From Galbula dea (lineage: Eukaryota; Chordata; Aves; Piciformes; Galbulidae): a stretch of DNA of 64,000 nt. Under the pieces are notes generated by a model, which ran no database searches, was not told where the DNA came from, and saw only the letters and a program-made list of their open reading frames with translations. The translations under genes were made by a program, and so were the position numbers. The stretch covers positions 38,416 through 102,415 of the forward strand of contig VWZX01001934.1 of assembly GCA_013399015.1 (NCBI GenBank), given 5' to 3'. Positions 34,301-46,511 of this stretch are shown one piece after another (position 1 is the stretch's first letter; the number at the start of each line of letters is the position of its first letter).

Positions 34301-37300
34301 TTTTGTTGGCAATCCTTTTTGGCCCAGTTTGTAAGACTGGGATGTCTGGAGAGTTCCTAAAGCCTCCAAGGGGAGAGCATCCCCCTGCTGTGCTGGGATG
34401 CGGGGGGGCTTCCTCTCTCCCTGCCTCCAGCTCTGCCAGATCTCAGCAGTTTTGTTCCCCCAGAGCTGGAGGAACTGGTGCCACCCCAGCTGTGTGCAGG
34501 AGAGGGATGAGAGGGAATGTGGCCAGAGACCCATGGTGCTGTGCAGAGTGTTTGCACCACTCAGCCACTGCCATTAAACCCAGTTACTCTCCAGCCTTCA
34601 GGGCTCTGGTTACTCCAGCCCAGACCCAGCAGCCTGGGAAGTGCCTCCCATCAGTGAGCTGATGGCCACACTAAGGAGAAGGGCTCAGGACAGGCTGCAC
34701 TGGGCATTGGCATCAGCTTCCCCACCACAAGCCCAGGCTGTGGGGCCACAGCTGCTTGCTCTGTCCCTGCCTTGCTCCCACAGGCAGCATCAGGAGCTCA
34801 GAGCAGGGGCTCTGGAGCTCTTCTGGGCTCTCAGAAGTGAAAGTTCAGACACATACAAGTATTTAGAAATTAAAGAGCTTTCCAGTAAAACAGCTGCCTG
34901 CACTTCTAGGTCAGATTAAGTTTAGGGCTACAGTTCTGTAGCCATAACATCACTTGACCCCAGTTTTCTACACTACACACATGAGTGCAGATACAACCCC
35001 CTAGCTCTCTTTCACCTCTCACCAGGTAAACCTGAGAATAATCCAGCCTGGAAGCCTGAAATGAAAACCCTTGAGTTATTCCAGAAGGAAAAAAAAGCCC
35101 TGAATGACTCCAGGTTAGCACTGGGAGGAAGAGGAGGGACACTACCCTGGCAGCCTGTGCAGCAGAAGCCAGGCTGAGCCTCATGGAGGCCATGCCTGAT
35201 GGCAGTGAGGACAGAAAGGGACCTCCTGAAGCCATGCCTACTGTTTTTACAGATTAACTGCAGTCTTCTGCTGCAGCTACACAGTTTGGGGTAAGGCAGG
35301 AGGCCAGAAGAGCAGCTCTTTGGGTCCTGGAGGGCTACAGAGCAACGAGGAGAGTTACTGCCTCTCTGCTGAGAGGTTCTACCAATGGCTCTGCCTAGCT
35401 CTGCTATGGGGAAACCTGCAACAGAGCAGGGAGGGGAAGCAAAGGATAAAACAACCCCAAGAGAGTCCATCCTGTTCACCCCAGGCCCCTGGGGAGGGTG
35501 TGAGGAGTGGCTGGACATACCATCAGCAGAAGCAGGAGTCAGAGGGATGTACTCTGTTGATGTCTGGCTGGTCAAGGACACCCTGGCTCCAGTCAGGTCG
35601 ATTTTGGTGCTCCTGCAGGTGTTGGAACAGACCTTTGTGTGTTGGTAGAAATCCAGCTCTCCAGAGTCCATGATCTTCCTGAAAGACAGGGAGCAAGCAC
35701 AGGGACAGGTGTCAGCAGGAGCAGAGCTCTGAGGTGCAGCTCCTGGTAGCCTTCATCCCCAAAGCCAGGAGAGCAGGCAGAGGGAGCAGCCTGAACTGCC
35801 TTTGGCAAGTGCCCCTGTGCTCTGACCTTAGAGGCAGCATTAACCAAGCCAATGACAGCAGCACAGTCCCAGGCTGGTCCCAGCACCTTCTCTCCATGCC
35901 AGGCCTGCAAGCTGCCAGGAGGAGGGCTGGCTGAAGTCTCAGGTGAGGGTGAGACAGCAGGATCCTTCTCTTTTTGACTCCAAAAGAGCTGGGGCTTAAC
36001 TCCAAACCAAACTAAGGTCTCCCAGCTTACACAACAACATTGGTTTAGATATCTTCCCAGGCTGAGCATCTCCAGGCTTTGCTGGCCAACCACCACCAGA
36101 GCTCCCCAAGCTTTGCTCCTCTGGGTGCTGGCTTTGCCTTCACCCATTCCTCATGAAGGGTTTTTATGCCCTGCAAGACCTGCCTCACCAAACCATAACC
36201 CTATTATGCAAAAAACCTTTGTGGAGCCAAAGCTGCTTAGAAGTGATCCAGGAGATGTCTGCACTGAAGCAGAAGAATGGAGGCAAAGACAATGTCACCT
36301 TGGGAAAGGAGTGCAAACCACTGACAGCTTCCTGGGGAAAGAGGTGATGCTCTTTTATCCTGCCTACAGGCAGAGGCAGACTAATTAAATCAGAGGCTCA
36401 GGCTGGTGGTTCCAGAAGACCATAGAAGAATTGAATTACTCTAGTTTAGGCTGGAGAAATGCATAAAGAGGCTTTAAAGTCCTCGGCCGACCACACAGAA
36501 GTGAAGCACAGCAGACATGCTGCAATGGGAGCACTGGCTGATGAGCAGATTGCCCTCCAGCTGGTCAGTCACACTGAGAACCCCCAGACAGCCTGGCCCA
36601 AGCACCAGCAGCCACTACAAACCCCAATGACCTTATGGCAGCTGGGAACTCAGTGTGGTTCAAGGAACCAAAACCAAAGCAGGGAAACACTGCTTGCTCC
36701 AAACGATTCCCTAGCCACAGCGTCAGACACCCTTCTGGGGCCAGGCTGTTGTGCAGGCAGTTCAGTGCCACCTCTGCTCTCCCAGCAGGGCAGCAGCCAT
36801 GCTGAAGGCTCTGTCCCACCCTCCTGGCCACCCCCCCCAGGAGGAGGAGGAGGGCCCTGGCCCCAGGCTCACCGCAGCATGATGCCGTTCATGCGGATCG
36901 CGCGCTTCCAGTCCTTCAGCGTGGACTTGCCTGCCAGGTGCACAAACTCCTTGGGGCTGATCAGGTGGTCATCAAACTGCAAAGGGCAGAAGCACCACAA
37001 GCCATCAAACAAGGGAAAGGGTGTCCTGGGAGTGCAGCTGAGCAGCAGAGCCAGGATGGCATTTCCTGGTGGCCAGCACTGGAGCCCGGCTCCAGCACAG
37101 CCTCAAGGTGCTGGCTGAATGACACCAGACACAGGACATAGAATCACTCTGGTGGGAAGAGACCTTTCAGATCATCAAGTCCAACTGTTCACCAGCACTG
37201 CCAGGTCACCACTAAACCTCAGCATCCCATCTCCAGGGCTTTGAAACCCCTCCAGGGATGACGACTCCACCCCTGCCCTGGGCAGCCTGGGACACAGGCC

Positions 37301-40300
37301 CAAGCAGAGCACCAGGGTCCTTTATCCTCACCTGCACACACTTGACATTGATCCCAGGGCACACAAACTTTCTCCAAATGAGGTTGGCTTTGCTGTCCCC
37401 ACAGGTGATGGGGTAGACAATCTCTGCCTCCAAACTGTCCTCACCTTCAGCCATCTTCACTTCTCACAGGGAACAGAGGATGGGAGAGAGCAGAAAGAAA
37501 CGTGAGTCACAGCCCCCAGCTCAGCACCCTGAGGCACATGCACAGTGATAGAGCAGCTCTGGGGCCCAGGATCAAAACATAAATGCAGATGATGCACAGT
37601 GGGGAGGGTGGGGAGTTGGTGGCCACTGGCACTCTGCTACTAAAGCAGCCAACCACCCAAATTTCTCTGAGCAAGCAGCACAGGCAGGTTCATAGCAATC
37701 TGACTGCCACTGAGCCAGTGAAGCCTGAGAGGGCAGCAGCCAGGGCTGAAAACAATCCAATTCTTGAGAAAAGTGAAAGGAATGATGTTGTTTAGGTCTA
37801 GAAAGTCACTCTTGGGTTTAAAGCAAAACTGTTTGTTATTTAGGACAACTCCAGCCCAGCTGCTCACAGCTGCTGCTCACTACATTCACTTTTACTTGTA
37901 ACCAAACCCAGCGAGTTTGCTCCCAAACTGACATCCCCACCGCGGGCCAGGGTAGGAGCTGGTGGTGGCCGGACACAGGGTCTCATCCTGCACCAGGAGA
38001 GGGCAGCAGCAGCCCAGCCAGCAGCTGCCAGCTCCCTCTCCACCACCCAGAGCCTGCGGCTCACTGGGCTGCCCTGGAGATCATCCCTGGTAGCCCCAGG
38101 AGAGCATGTCCAAAGCTAGCCAGCAGCTCTGCACTGCCTCTCCCCACAGTGGGGTGGTGGAGGGGCTGCAGCATGGGCTGAACCTACCTAGGACTGCTTC
38201 CTTCAGGTGTGTGGAGGCTGTGAAGGCAGCAGCAGCTGCAGCAGCTGCATTCTCTGTCTCCAGTGTGTCTTCATTCATGTCACCACTGGGAAGAGTCAGA
38301 AAGGCAGAGTTAAGCCATGTGTGCCACCCCCACCCCCAGTGCCCCACAGGGACACTGCTTCAGGAGTCCCTTGGACTACATTTTCCCCCCCAAGAGCTAA
38401 GAGCCAGCTCTGCTCCTGAGAGGCTGAGCTCTGTTTGTCTGTCCAGAGATGAAGAGCCCTGCAGCAGGCAGGAGCACTGCCAGCAGCCAGCCCAGCTCTG
38501 CCTCGCCTCCCTTGTCATCCCAGCCCCATGGAGCTGCCTCTGGCACAGCCTGTGCTGGGGAGGGATGCTGTCAGCAGGGCTCCTCACTCAGAAGTCACTG
38601 CCAGCCTCTGGCAGCTTTGCCTGGGAAGAGATCCCCAGGAAAAACATGTGTGAAACATGCTGCTGCTGTGTGGGCAATGGCCTGGCTGAACCCCCTGGCA
38701 CATGGGGTGCTTCCAGGAGCTGCCAACACACTCCAAAGAAGTTGGACAAACCCTAACAGTGGATCTGTGAGCAGAGATGATGTAACAGGAGCTACAGACA
38801 CTTGTGAGCCAACCTCTGAGCCTCCTACAACTCAATACACCCATGATATCAACTCACAGCTGGCCACCCAACTGCTCTCACCCTCCCCACACAGACATCT
38901 CCACCTTTTCATCCTGCTTTGCTGATGGAGACACAGAGCTGGTCCAGCAGAGCACCCATAACCTCCCTGTGCAGCCACTGCAGCTCTCACTGCAGGGTAC
39001 AGAGCCCCAAGGCCCTGTAATGAGCTCTGGTGCATGCTCAGACAAGAGAGACATTCAGGGCTCTGATCTGGGACATGCTCCTCACCCCCTTGGCTGGGAG
39101 GGCCCCTCAGGAGGGTGGAAGCCCACACTGACACCCACATGGATCCAACCTGGGCATCAGAGCTCTAATTCCTAGCAGTTTTTGAGATGTGTGTTTGGTT
39201 TTGATACTGAAGATGTCTGATCACTGCAGCAAGCTTCTCCTGCAAGGGCAGGGTAGGGGGAAACAACAGCTCACACACTTCAGCAGATAAAACATCCCAA
39301 GGAACACTGTAAGGAGAAAATAAAGCTGAGATTCACCCCAGTCTGGAACCAGGGGTGGATGAAGGGATCCTGGTGACTCACTGGCAAGCACATTTCTCAG
39401 CCAGGGTGCCACAGGGATGAGCTAATTCAAGAGCAACTGGTTTTTCCATCCTGGCCTCCTAACATAGAGCTCCAGGGTGGAACTGCAGCTTCAAAGCACC
39501 TCTCCCCTCTCCAGGGCAGGAACCTGCTGGGGAGCAGCCCTGAGATAAGGGAGGCAGCGTGGGTGGCTGCTCTGCCTCACCAGGTGAGTAACTGGGAGAT
39601 GCTGCTGCAGAGGAGAGAGCTGGAGCGAGCTCAGGAGGGGAAGAAAGGCTCTGTGGGAGGTCACAGCCTCTGCAGCTCAGAGACCAGGCACCCAGGCCCT
39701 GGGGAGGGAAAGGGGATGGATAATGTGCCAGGGCTCAGGGAGGTCACCTCAGAGCTAGTGCAACTGCACACAGGTGAAGGTTACAGAGGTGGCAGCTGGA
39801 CATGAGAAATGCAAGCACTGTGACCTGGTTTTCCCTCAGCTGCTTGGTTCTTCCAGTTCTCCAGCTGCATCTGCAGAAGAGCCAGCAGAAGCACTTCAGC
39901 AGGACACCAGGGTTGAGAGGCAGCAGCTACCTCTGGCATGCAAAGCTCAGCACAGCCCTGACTCCCCTCTGCCCCTGCCTGCCACCAGCTCAGCAGCCTC
40001 CATCAGCTATCTAGCAAGAGACGGCCCAGCAGAGAGCCAGCAGCTGAAGCAGAGCTTCCTCCAGGGCCCCATCACACTTGCACCAGTCCAGAAGAACAAC
40101 CAAAAGCTTTGATTGGGTTGGGAGAAGTAACCCAGCCCACACCTGGCACCAGAGAAAACCAAACAGCTTCAACAGCCTCTGTGAAGAACTTGAAGCAACT
40201 CCAGTCTGCCTCTGCCAGGGAGATGTTCACTGTGGGGGAAGAGCAGAGCACACCCAGAGGTGAGGATCTCCACACTGCTGCCCCCATCCCCTTCCAGAGG

Positions 40301-41931
40301 AACTGACTGAGCCAGATGCAGGAACAGCAGCAAACTCCAGCACCTTCCAAGCCTCAGCAGTCCATCCCACCAAGGTGGGCCTGCCATGGGGAAGCTGGGG
40401 GAGGATGGGGAGGATCCACACACCAGATGGGAGGGAGAGAAGAAAGCACCTGCTGATAAAGCCACAGGCTCCTGTCTGCTCTCTCCTCTGCTCCTGCCTT
40501 GCCTCAAGACCTGAGAGAGGAAAAAGTCTCCACCAGAACCCTGCCCTGGGAACACTGAGCAGAAACACAAGGAGCTCATCAGAGCAGCAAGTCCAGATCC
40601 CTTCCAACCACAGATGAAAGAGGGAAGCTTCTTGCTGAGGACTGTTTTCCCATTTCCCTCTGCCTTTTCCAGCCCATCTTAAACCCATGAACTAATTAAG
40701 CTCTTAACCACTGGTTGTATCTGACCTCAAGCTGAGTTTGCCTTCTGAAAGCCACAGAAGACAAGCTGAGAGGCTGCTTCCCAGGGGAGTGGTGCCCAAG
40801 CCAGAGCCAAGGAACCCCAGTGGCTTCCCTCACACCAGCTGGGGCTGCAAAGGGAAAGCAGAAGGAGAGAGGAAGCCAGCACCACTGTGGCATCTCCCCA
40901 GGAGGAGCAGAGCTCAGCTCAGGCAACCACCCAAGGCTGTGGAGAGACTGTGGGTGACTTCTGCTGCTGGCTGGGGGCAGCAGGAGTTGGGTGTTTTGCT
41001 CCTGAAGCCCAAGATCCATGTCCTTCCCATTGACCTGCTGCTGTCCCAGAGCAGGGGGAGTGAGAGGCCTGCCCACTGGAGGGCTGCATGGAAACCCCTC
41101 AGGATCTTAAACCCTGGCTTTAGTTGTTTTGGGGTTTTTCTTCTTAAAGACATTCTCCTGCATCCATCCAAACCAAACTGCTGCATTGCTTTTTACTGCA
41201 GGCAGCACAGGCTTGGAATCAGCAGTGGTCACTCAGCTGTAACAGGAGGAGTGGAGCCTGCTCTGAGCTGCAGAGGCCACAGCCCTGGGTGTCACAGCAG
41301 CAGAGAACTGCTGTGCTTGGAAAAGACCTCAGAGAGCATGGAGCCCAACTGTTCACCAGCAGTGCCAGGCCACCACTGAACCATGGCCCTCAGCAACACA
41401 TCTACACCTCAGCAGAGGGAACCCCAGCTCCCCCAGCTGCTCCTCACAACACTTGTGCTCCAGACCCTTCAGCAGCTCCCCTGCCCTTCTCTGGCCCCAC
41501 TCCAGCACCTCAGTGTCCTTCTTGGAGTGAGGAGCCCAAAGCTGACCCCAGGATTGGAGCTGTGGCCTCCCCAGTGCCCAGCCCAGGAGGAGGACAATAC
41601 CTGTCCTAGGCCTTCTGGAAAGGTCCAAGGGCACCAGTGAGGGTCTAAGAAGGAACCAGAGATTGCCCAGACACTGCTGAGGTCCTCACTGTGAGGAGTG
41701 CAGCAGGATCAAGGTGTAGGTGGTTAAATACACCCAGCCCAGCTGGCAACGACCACAGGTGGGAGGTTTTCCAGCATGCCACCTCAGCCCCACCTCTTAC
41801 CTGTGCTGGGACAGGTTGGTGGTGACCAGCACAGTCTTCACCTCCTCCATACCACCTCCATCCACGGCACTGTCAGGTGTTGTCACCACCACCACCTCCT
41901 CCATGTGAACACTGACATCTGGAGTGGCCAT
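31353..41931 (-). CDS. GMEB2: GMEB2, glucocorticoid modulatory element binding protein 2
   Basis: Nine coding exons: 41801-41931, 38188-38285, 37332-37459, 36873-36976, 35521-35678, 33844-33915, 33057-33194, 32156-32278, 31353-32002. All GT-AG and in phase; 1,602 nt, 533 residues (human 530). A nuclear SAND-domain factor that binds glucocorticoid modulatory elements, usually with GMEB1, and alters steroid-receptor responses. Visible: acidic N terminus (MATPDVSVHMEEVVVV), an eight-alanine tract in exon 2, the SAND domain at about residues 81-163 with the DNA-contacting KDWKR, a helical region with FHQELVETMKGLQQR, coiled-coil (LEQQCDEHRKRAKELKHK), and a Ser/Thr/Val-rich C-terminal activation-type region. 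No break or missing key residue. A 5' UTR piece lies at 41932-41984. Confidence 0.98.
32700..32960 (+). repeat. CR1 LINE fragment in GMEB2 intron
   Basis: Plus-strand CR1: decayed reverse-transcriptase end (AQVAKKADSILAWIS-like frame), then 3' UTR ending tgctataattctctg. Antisense to GMEB2, between exons 8 and 7. Confidence 0.88.
35521..37459 (-). other. GMEB2: GMEB2 SAND domain exons
   Basis: Exons 3-5 (37332-37459, 36873-36976, 35521-35678). Readable: EIVYPITCGDSKANLIWRKF, PGINVKCVQ, then FDDHLISPKEFVHLAGK, KDWKRAIRMNGIMLRKIMDS and the CSNTCRS cysteines. KDWK is the family DNA-contact motif and the zinc-coordinating Cys/His residues after it are retained. Confidence 0.95.
37140..37296 (-). 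repeat. CR1 LINE 3' fragment next to GMEB2 exon 3
   Basis: CR1 3' end in reverse complement ending about 35 bp downstream of the exon 3 donor, so it abuts a splice site. Confidence 0.9.
41290..41635 (-). repeat. CR1 LINE 3' fragment with internal deletion
   Basis: Starts with the CR1 3' end (ttggaaaagacctcagag), then jumps at about 41,405 from the aacacatct block straight to the cccagctcccccagctgctcc block, skipping roughly 250 bp present in other copies here. Confidence 0.85.
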
Positions 41932-42387
41932 GGTGAGGCAGGAGCAGGCAGTGAGGGGCAGGAGAGCCCTGGGGCACCAGCTGCCTGCAGAGAGAGGAGA
42001 GGAAGCCTCATGGGAGAAGGTGCCCCTGTGAAAATCAGAGACCACTGGTGTGGTGGGAGCAAGGGCTCTGCAGGGAATCCATGGCCCTAAGGAGAAGGGG
42101 ATGAGCAAACCCCCAACCTCTCCATCCCAAGAGGTGGGGGAGGGGAAGCTCATAGCCCAGCACATGCCCTGCTGGCTGGGTGAGGCTGATGGGCATGGGA
42201 AGGGATGGGGGTGGCTAGGGGCAGGGTGGCAGTGGAGGGAAGCAAAGCAAGCTTCAGGAAGATACTCAGTGTGAAGGTTCATTTCCAAACCTATTTCAAA
42301 CTGTCTATCTCAGAAGGACTGCAGGCTGCTGGAGGAGGTCATCACTGCCTCCTCCATGGCAGGAGCAGGGACTCTTCCCTCCTCCAA

Positions 42388-42412
42388 AGTCACACACACA
42401 CACACACAAAAA
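42388..42412. repeat. (CA)n microsatellite
   Basis: Nine CA dinucleotides followed by an A-run in the GMEB2 5' intron. Confidence 0.85.
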
Positions 42413-43007
42413 TCACATTAAAAGCCAACTTAAACCCTGCAGAAACAAAGTGATGGCTAAACACTATTTCAAAGTGTGTGCTTCTAATGAATCAGCAACA
42501 GATCTGAGACATGACTGCAGCCTGTCCTCAGTGCCCACCCCTGCAAAGCCACGATTTCATGGGCAGGACGAAACCTGGGGAAGAAAACCCAGCCTCTGGT
42601 TAATTACAGGCACCAGGAGCTGTCAGGATCTCTCCATGCTCTCAGGGTTGCAGCTCACCTCCAGCTGCTCCAGCCTCCACACCCAGAGCACAGCCTTACT
42701 CCCCAGGAAAAGCCTCAGTCCCCAGGGACACCACTGCCTGCCTCTCCTGCCAGCTCCCATCCCCTCCCTGCTTTCCTGGGGATTTCAGACAACTCGAATT
42801 AAAAGCAGGTTTAAGCCAATTAAGCAATAGGAGAGGAGAGGTCAGAAAGGGAAATACATTCCCTTTACCAACACATGGGTGTATGTGCATGGGGAAACGT
42901 CCTCCAAAGAGCTCTGGTGCTGTTAATGTCAGGAGGACAGTCAGAACAAGCAAACCCTGTTGAGAGGTGTAAAACTGATTGCAAATCATCTTCTGGTGAG
43001 ATCTTCA

Positions 43008-43440
43008 TGGAATCATGGAGTGGTTTGGGTGAGAAGGCACCTTTAAAGGTCATCTAGTCCAACCCCCTGCAGTCAGCAGGGACATCTGCAACTAGATCAG
43101 GTTGCTGACAGCCCCAAACAACCTGACCTGGGATGGTTCCAGGGATGGGACATCTCCCACCTCTCTGGCCAACCTGGGACAGGCTCTCACCACCCTCAGT
43201 GTGAAACATTTCTTCCTTCTCTCTAGCCTAAATCTCCCCTTTTAGTTTCAAACCCTCAGCCCTTGTCCTGTCCCAGCAGGTCCTGCTGAAAGTCAATCCT
43301 CATCTTCCTTCTAGGCCCTTTAAGCACCCAAAGGCTGCATAAGGTCTCCCTGGAGCCTTCTCTTCTCCAGGCTGAACAACCCCAACCCTCAGCCTGGCCT
43401 CACAGGACTTGTGCTCTATACCCTTCCCCAGCTTCGCTGC
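43008..43440 (-). repeat. CR1 LINE 3' fragment beside the GMEB2 promoter
   Basis: CR1 3' end in reverse complement (ggtcatctagtccaacccc onward), ending about 100 bp from the (GGA)n tract of the CpG island. Confidence 0.92.
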
Positions 43441-43540
43441 TGGCTTCGTGGGAAGGGGTTGCATGCAGAGGGCTTAGGTGGGAAGGGACTGATGGGGAGG
43501 GGTTCGCAGGGGGGTTAGGTGGGGAAGGGGTCGCAGTNGA

Positions 43541-43580
43541 GAGAAGGAGGAGGAGGAGGAGGAGGAGGAGGAGGAGGTGG
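43541..43580 (+). repeat. (GGA)n purine tract
   Basis: About eleven GGA triplets followed by more G-rich DNA. A single ambiguous base lies at 43,538. Such a tract can form G-quadruplexes and probably explains the nearby assembly gap. Confidence 0.85.
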
Positions 43581-43710
43581 AAGGGGGGGTGGAGGGGGGG
43601 CAGGGCGCTGCCGCCGTCTCCTGCCGCTGCCGTAACGTCCTGACGCTCCGCAGGGACCCTGCGGCCGGACGGCGCGTACGGAGGGAGGGAAATGGAGGAG
43701 GGAGGGAGGG

Positions 43711-43852
43711 NNNNNNNNNNNNNNNNNNNNNNNNNNNNNNNNNNNNNNNNNNNNNNNNNNNNNNNNNNNNNNNNNNNNNNNNNNNNNNNNNNNNNNNNNN
43801 NNNNNNNNNNNNNNNNNNNNNNNNNNNNNNNNNNNNNNNNNNNNNNNNNNNN
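43711..43852. other. Assembly gap (142 N)
   Basis: Run of N inside the G-rich GMEB2 promoter island. Any first exon, or part of one, may be missing here. Confidence 0.99.
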
Positions 43853-43879
43853 GGGGAGGGAAGAGAAGGGAAGGCAGGG

Positions 43880-44150
43880 GAGGGGGAGCGGGCTCTGGGC
43901 CCCCCCTCTCTTTCCCCCGCGCAGGCGCAAGACCCCAGCAGCTCCCGGCACTTATTTCACGGCGGCGCCGCGGCCTGAGCGGCTGTGAAATAGGGACCGG
44001 GGCCGGCGCCGCGCATGCGCACTGAGCGGCGGGGCGGGGGGAACCGGCCCCGGGCACCGGGCGCCCGCACCGGCTACCGGCACCGGCTGGGGGGGAACCG
44101 GTCCCAGGAGAGAACCGGCCCCGGGAGAGGAGGAACAGGCCCTAGGGGGT
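43880..44150 (-). promoter_or_regulatory. CpG-island promoter of GMEB2
   Basis: GC-rich, CpG-rich island upstream of the GMEB2 5' UTR exon. It contains a perfect NRF1-type palindrome GCGCATGCGC at 44011-44020, a related GCGCAGGCGCA at 43919-43929, and a 12-bp inverted repeat at 43952-43963/43982-43993. No TATA box is seen, as expected for a housekeeping promoter. The exact first exon was not found. Confidence 0.75.
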
Positions 44151-44229
44151 CTGGCTGTTCTGCCGCGACCCGCCTTCCTGCGGACAGCCCTCCCCAACCC
44201 CGCTACCCACCCCCCCGGAGCCTGCCGGT

Positions 44230-44510
44230 ATCCTCAAGGCTCCTCCGTGTCATCGTCGTCCCCTGGGGTCCTTTGTGCCCCTCATGTCTCCTAAGTGTCC
44301 CCTTCACGTGTTTCTTCCGTGACCCAATGTCTTTTCTGTGTGTGGATGTCTCCCTCGGGCCCTGCATGCCCCCATGTCCCCTGAGTGTTCCCCTTCCGTG
44401 TCCCCGGGTCCTGTGTGTCCCTCCACCGAGCCCTGCATTCCCCCTCTGTCACCGTATGTGCCCCTGCCCAGCTCCTGCATGGGTCCCTTTTCACCCCGTG
44501 ACCAGCCACC
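44230..44510. repeat. Degenerate pyrimidine-rich repeat
   Basis: Loose repetition of cc(c)(a/t)tgtcccc-like units (for example catgtcccc, cgtgtcccc, tgtgtcccc). Irregular period. Confidence 0.55.
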
Positions 44511-46400
44511 AGCTCAATTTCCCCCGTGGTCCTTTGCCGTTTCCCCTTTCCCCAAGCCAATACTCATTAAAGTGATGTTTCAGCAGGAGCTGCCTTTCCT
44601 TCCGTCTCCAGCAGTAACCAGCAGCGTTCATTCACCCACTAGACATGGTGACACCCTTTCCCAGGGAAGCCTCTCTGTGTTTCCACCAGCACCACTGCCA
44701 GCAGCCCCCTGGGGACCTGCCCTGGCACCTGAGTCCTCAGGACCTCAGATGAAAGGTCCCTCTGCCACCCTAACCAGCTCCCAACAGCACCCAACGGCCA
44801 AGGCACTATAAAGGTGGCAAAGAAGGTGGCAAACCCACAGCAACACTGCCCTGCTCCAGTTTTCCCAGCAGCCTCTGGCCTCTTGGAAAGCAAAACCTTG
44901 CTTTTGTTGGCAGACCCTGGGCAAGGGAAGCCTCTCAAGGCTCCTCCCCAGCACCCATGGCTGGAGGAATTCGTGCTGACACCTTATCTCCTTGCTACTC
45001 CTTGCTCTGCTCCTTTATCAGTTGGCAGGCTCCTCTCAGCCTTAGTGCCTGGGAGGCTGCTGGCAAAGGACAGCCTGTCAGTTTTTCAAACCTTCAGCAA
45101 ATTATTCTGCAGAATCTCTTTGGGGTTTTTTTTGCCTTCTTAGCTATGCTTTGACATTCATCTCCCCAGAGCCACTGTCATCTGCCCTTCCCCTCACTCA
45201 GCCATGGTTTGAGCACTTTGTAGGGATCCTTCCAAGAGTCACTTAGTAATATTTTGCTTTCTTGGCCTGGTTTTGATCTTGGAAAAACATTTTGGTGGGT
45301 GCTGCAATCTGGTCCAAGACCTCAGTGTTGTGTCTTCAGCTCCCTTGGTGCTGCCTATGAGCGCTTGGCCCCACAGGGCTGCAGGTGTGGGCAGAGCCTT
45401 GAGATGTGGTGGGAGCCTCCCTGCAGTGCCTGCTGCCCCTTCTGCCCACCCTGTTCCCAACCATCTCGTTCCTCTGGGGTTTGCTTCTTCAGCTCTTCAC
45501 CAGGGGGAAGAGTTGGATGTGAATTATCTAGAATGTGAGCAAGCTTGGTCTCCCTGCTAGATCTTGGATTTTGTGGCAGCAAGACACTGTGCCTGTTTTC
45601 CTAAGGCTAGTGCAGAGGTTTGCTGCCGTACTTCAGGAGCCAGGGGCAGTGGTCTGGAGTGGAAGAGAAGTGAGCCATGCTGCATTGCCTGTTAGCTCCT
45701 TATCTCTAAGATCAGGAAGGCCACCCTGCAAAAACAGAGTTCCTGTTTGTGTCCTGCACACACGTGGGAAGAACATCAGCCACAGGCTGCTCAGCCACCA
45801 CCATTTCACCTCCTCCTGCCCTCCCTTGGCTTAGCTTCTTGTCCACCACCGTGGGGTCTCCTCTCCACCTCAGCTTGGGAAAGCAGCCAGGCACCTTTCC
45901 TTTGGCTGTCCCTGAGAGTTACAAACTACCTTGTCTTTAGCTGCACCTTTTTGGAGCCTTTTGGTGTGTCTGGGTGTGACCTGGGGCTCTGGCCATACAC
46001 AAGGTCTCCCGGGTTAGGGTCCCCTCTCCTTGAGAACTTCTCCTCCCCCTCCCAGCCCTGTCCAGCCCGGGGTAGGGGCGGGGGGGGGAAGACCTGGATC
46101 TTTTCTCAGGAAAAGCTTGTTAGGCAAGCACAGGATTTCTCTGAAAAAAAGCAGCTCAGATGTTTTCCAGAACTGGATTTATTGTGTTTGCAATTGTCTT
46201 ATCTCTTTTTCGCTCTTCCTCTGTAAGGACTTCACATCCCTTCACCCTTCCAGCACAAAGCATGTCAGCAGTGTCCTCACTCAAGCATTTGATTGGGTTT
46301 TTGTTCCTCTGGGAATGGCCATAAGCTGCAGGTTTCTGCTGGGTGCAAGGTACTCCTGTAGCATACAGATGCCTGAAGTCTGTTTGGTTAAATCTTTAGG
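44511..46400. other. Intergenic sequence, nothing recognised
   Basis: No coding exon with a recognisable motif, no CR1 and no RNA gene seen. Confidence 0.5.
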
Positions 46401-46414
46401 GCAATTGAATGCAT

Positions 46415-46511
46415 TTTATTAGTATTCTCACAATACAAAGAGAGGCCTCAGAACTCAACCAATCGATTTCTGGAGAGGGATGGACACAGCTGGTTTCAGA
46501 CCAAGTTTATT
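46415..46511 (-). terminator. Two candidate distal poly(A) signals
   Basis: Minus strand AATAAA at 46506-46511 (in GAAATAAACTTGG) and at 46415-46420 (in AATAAAATGCATTCAATTG). They could end a very long STMN3 3' UTR or another minus-strand transcript. Confidence 0.35.

Noticed and set aside
38106..38756. Plus-strand 216-codon frame
   Set aside because: Antisense to GMEB2 exon 2, with no familiar protein features.
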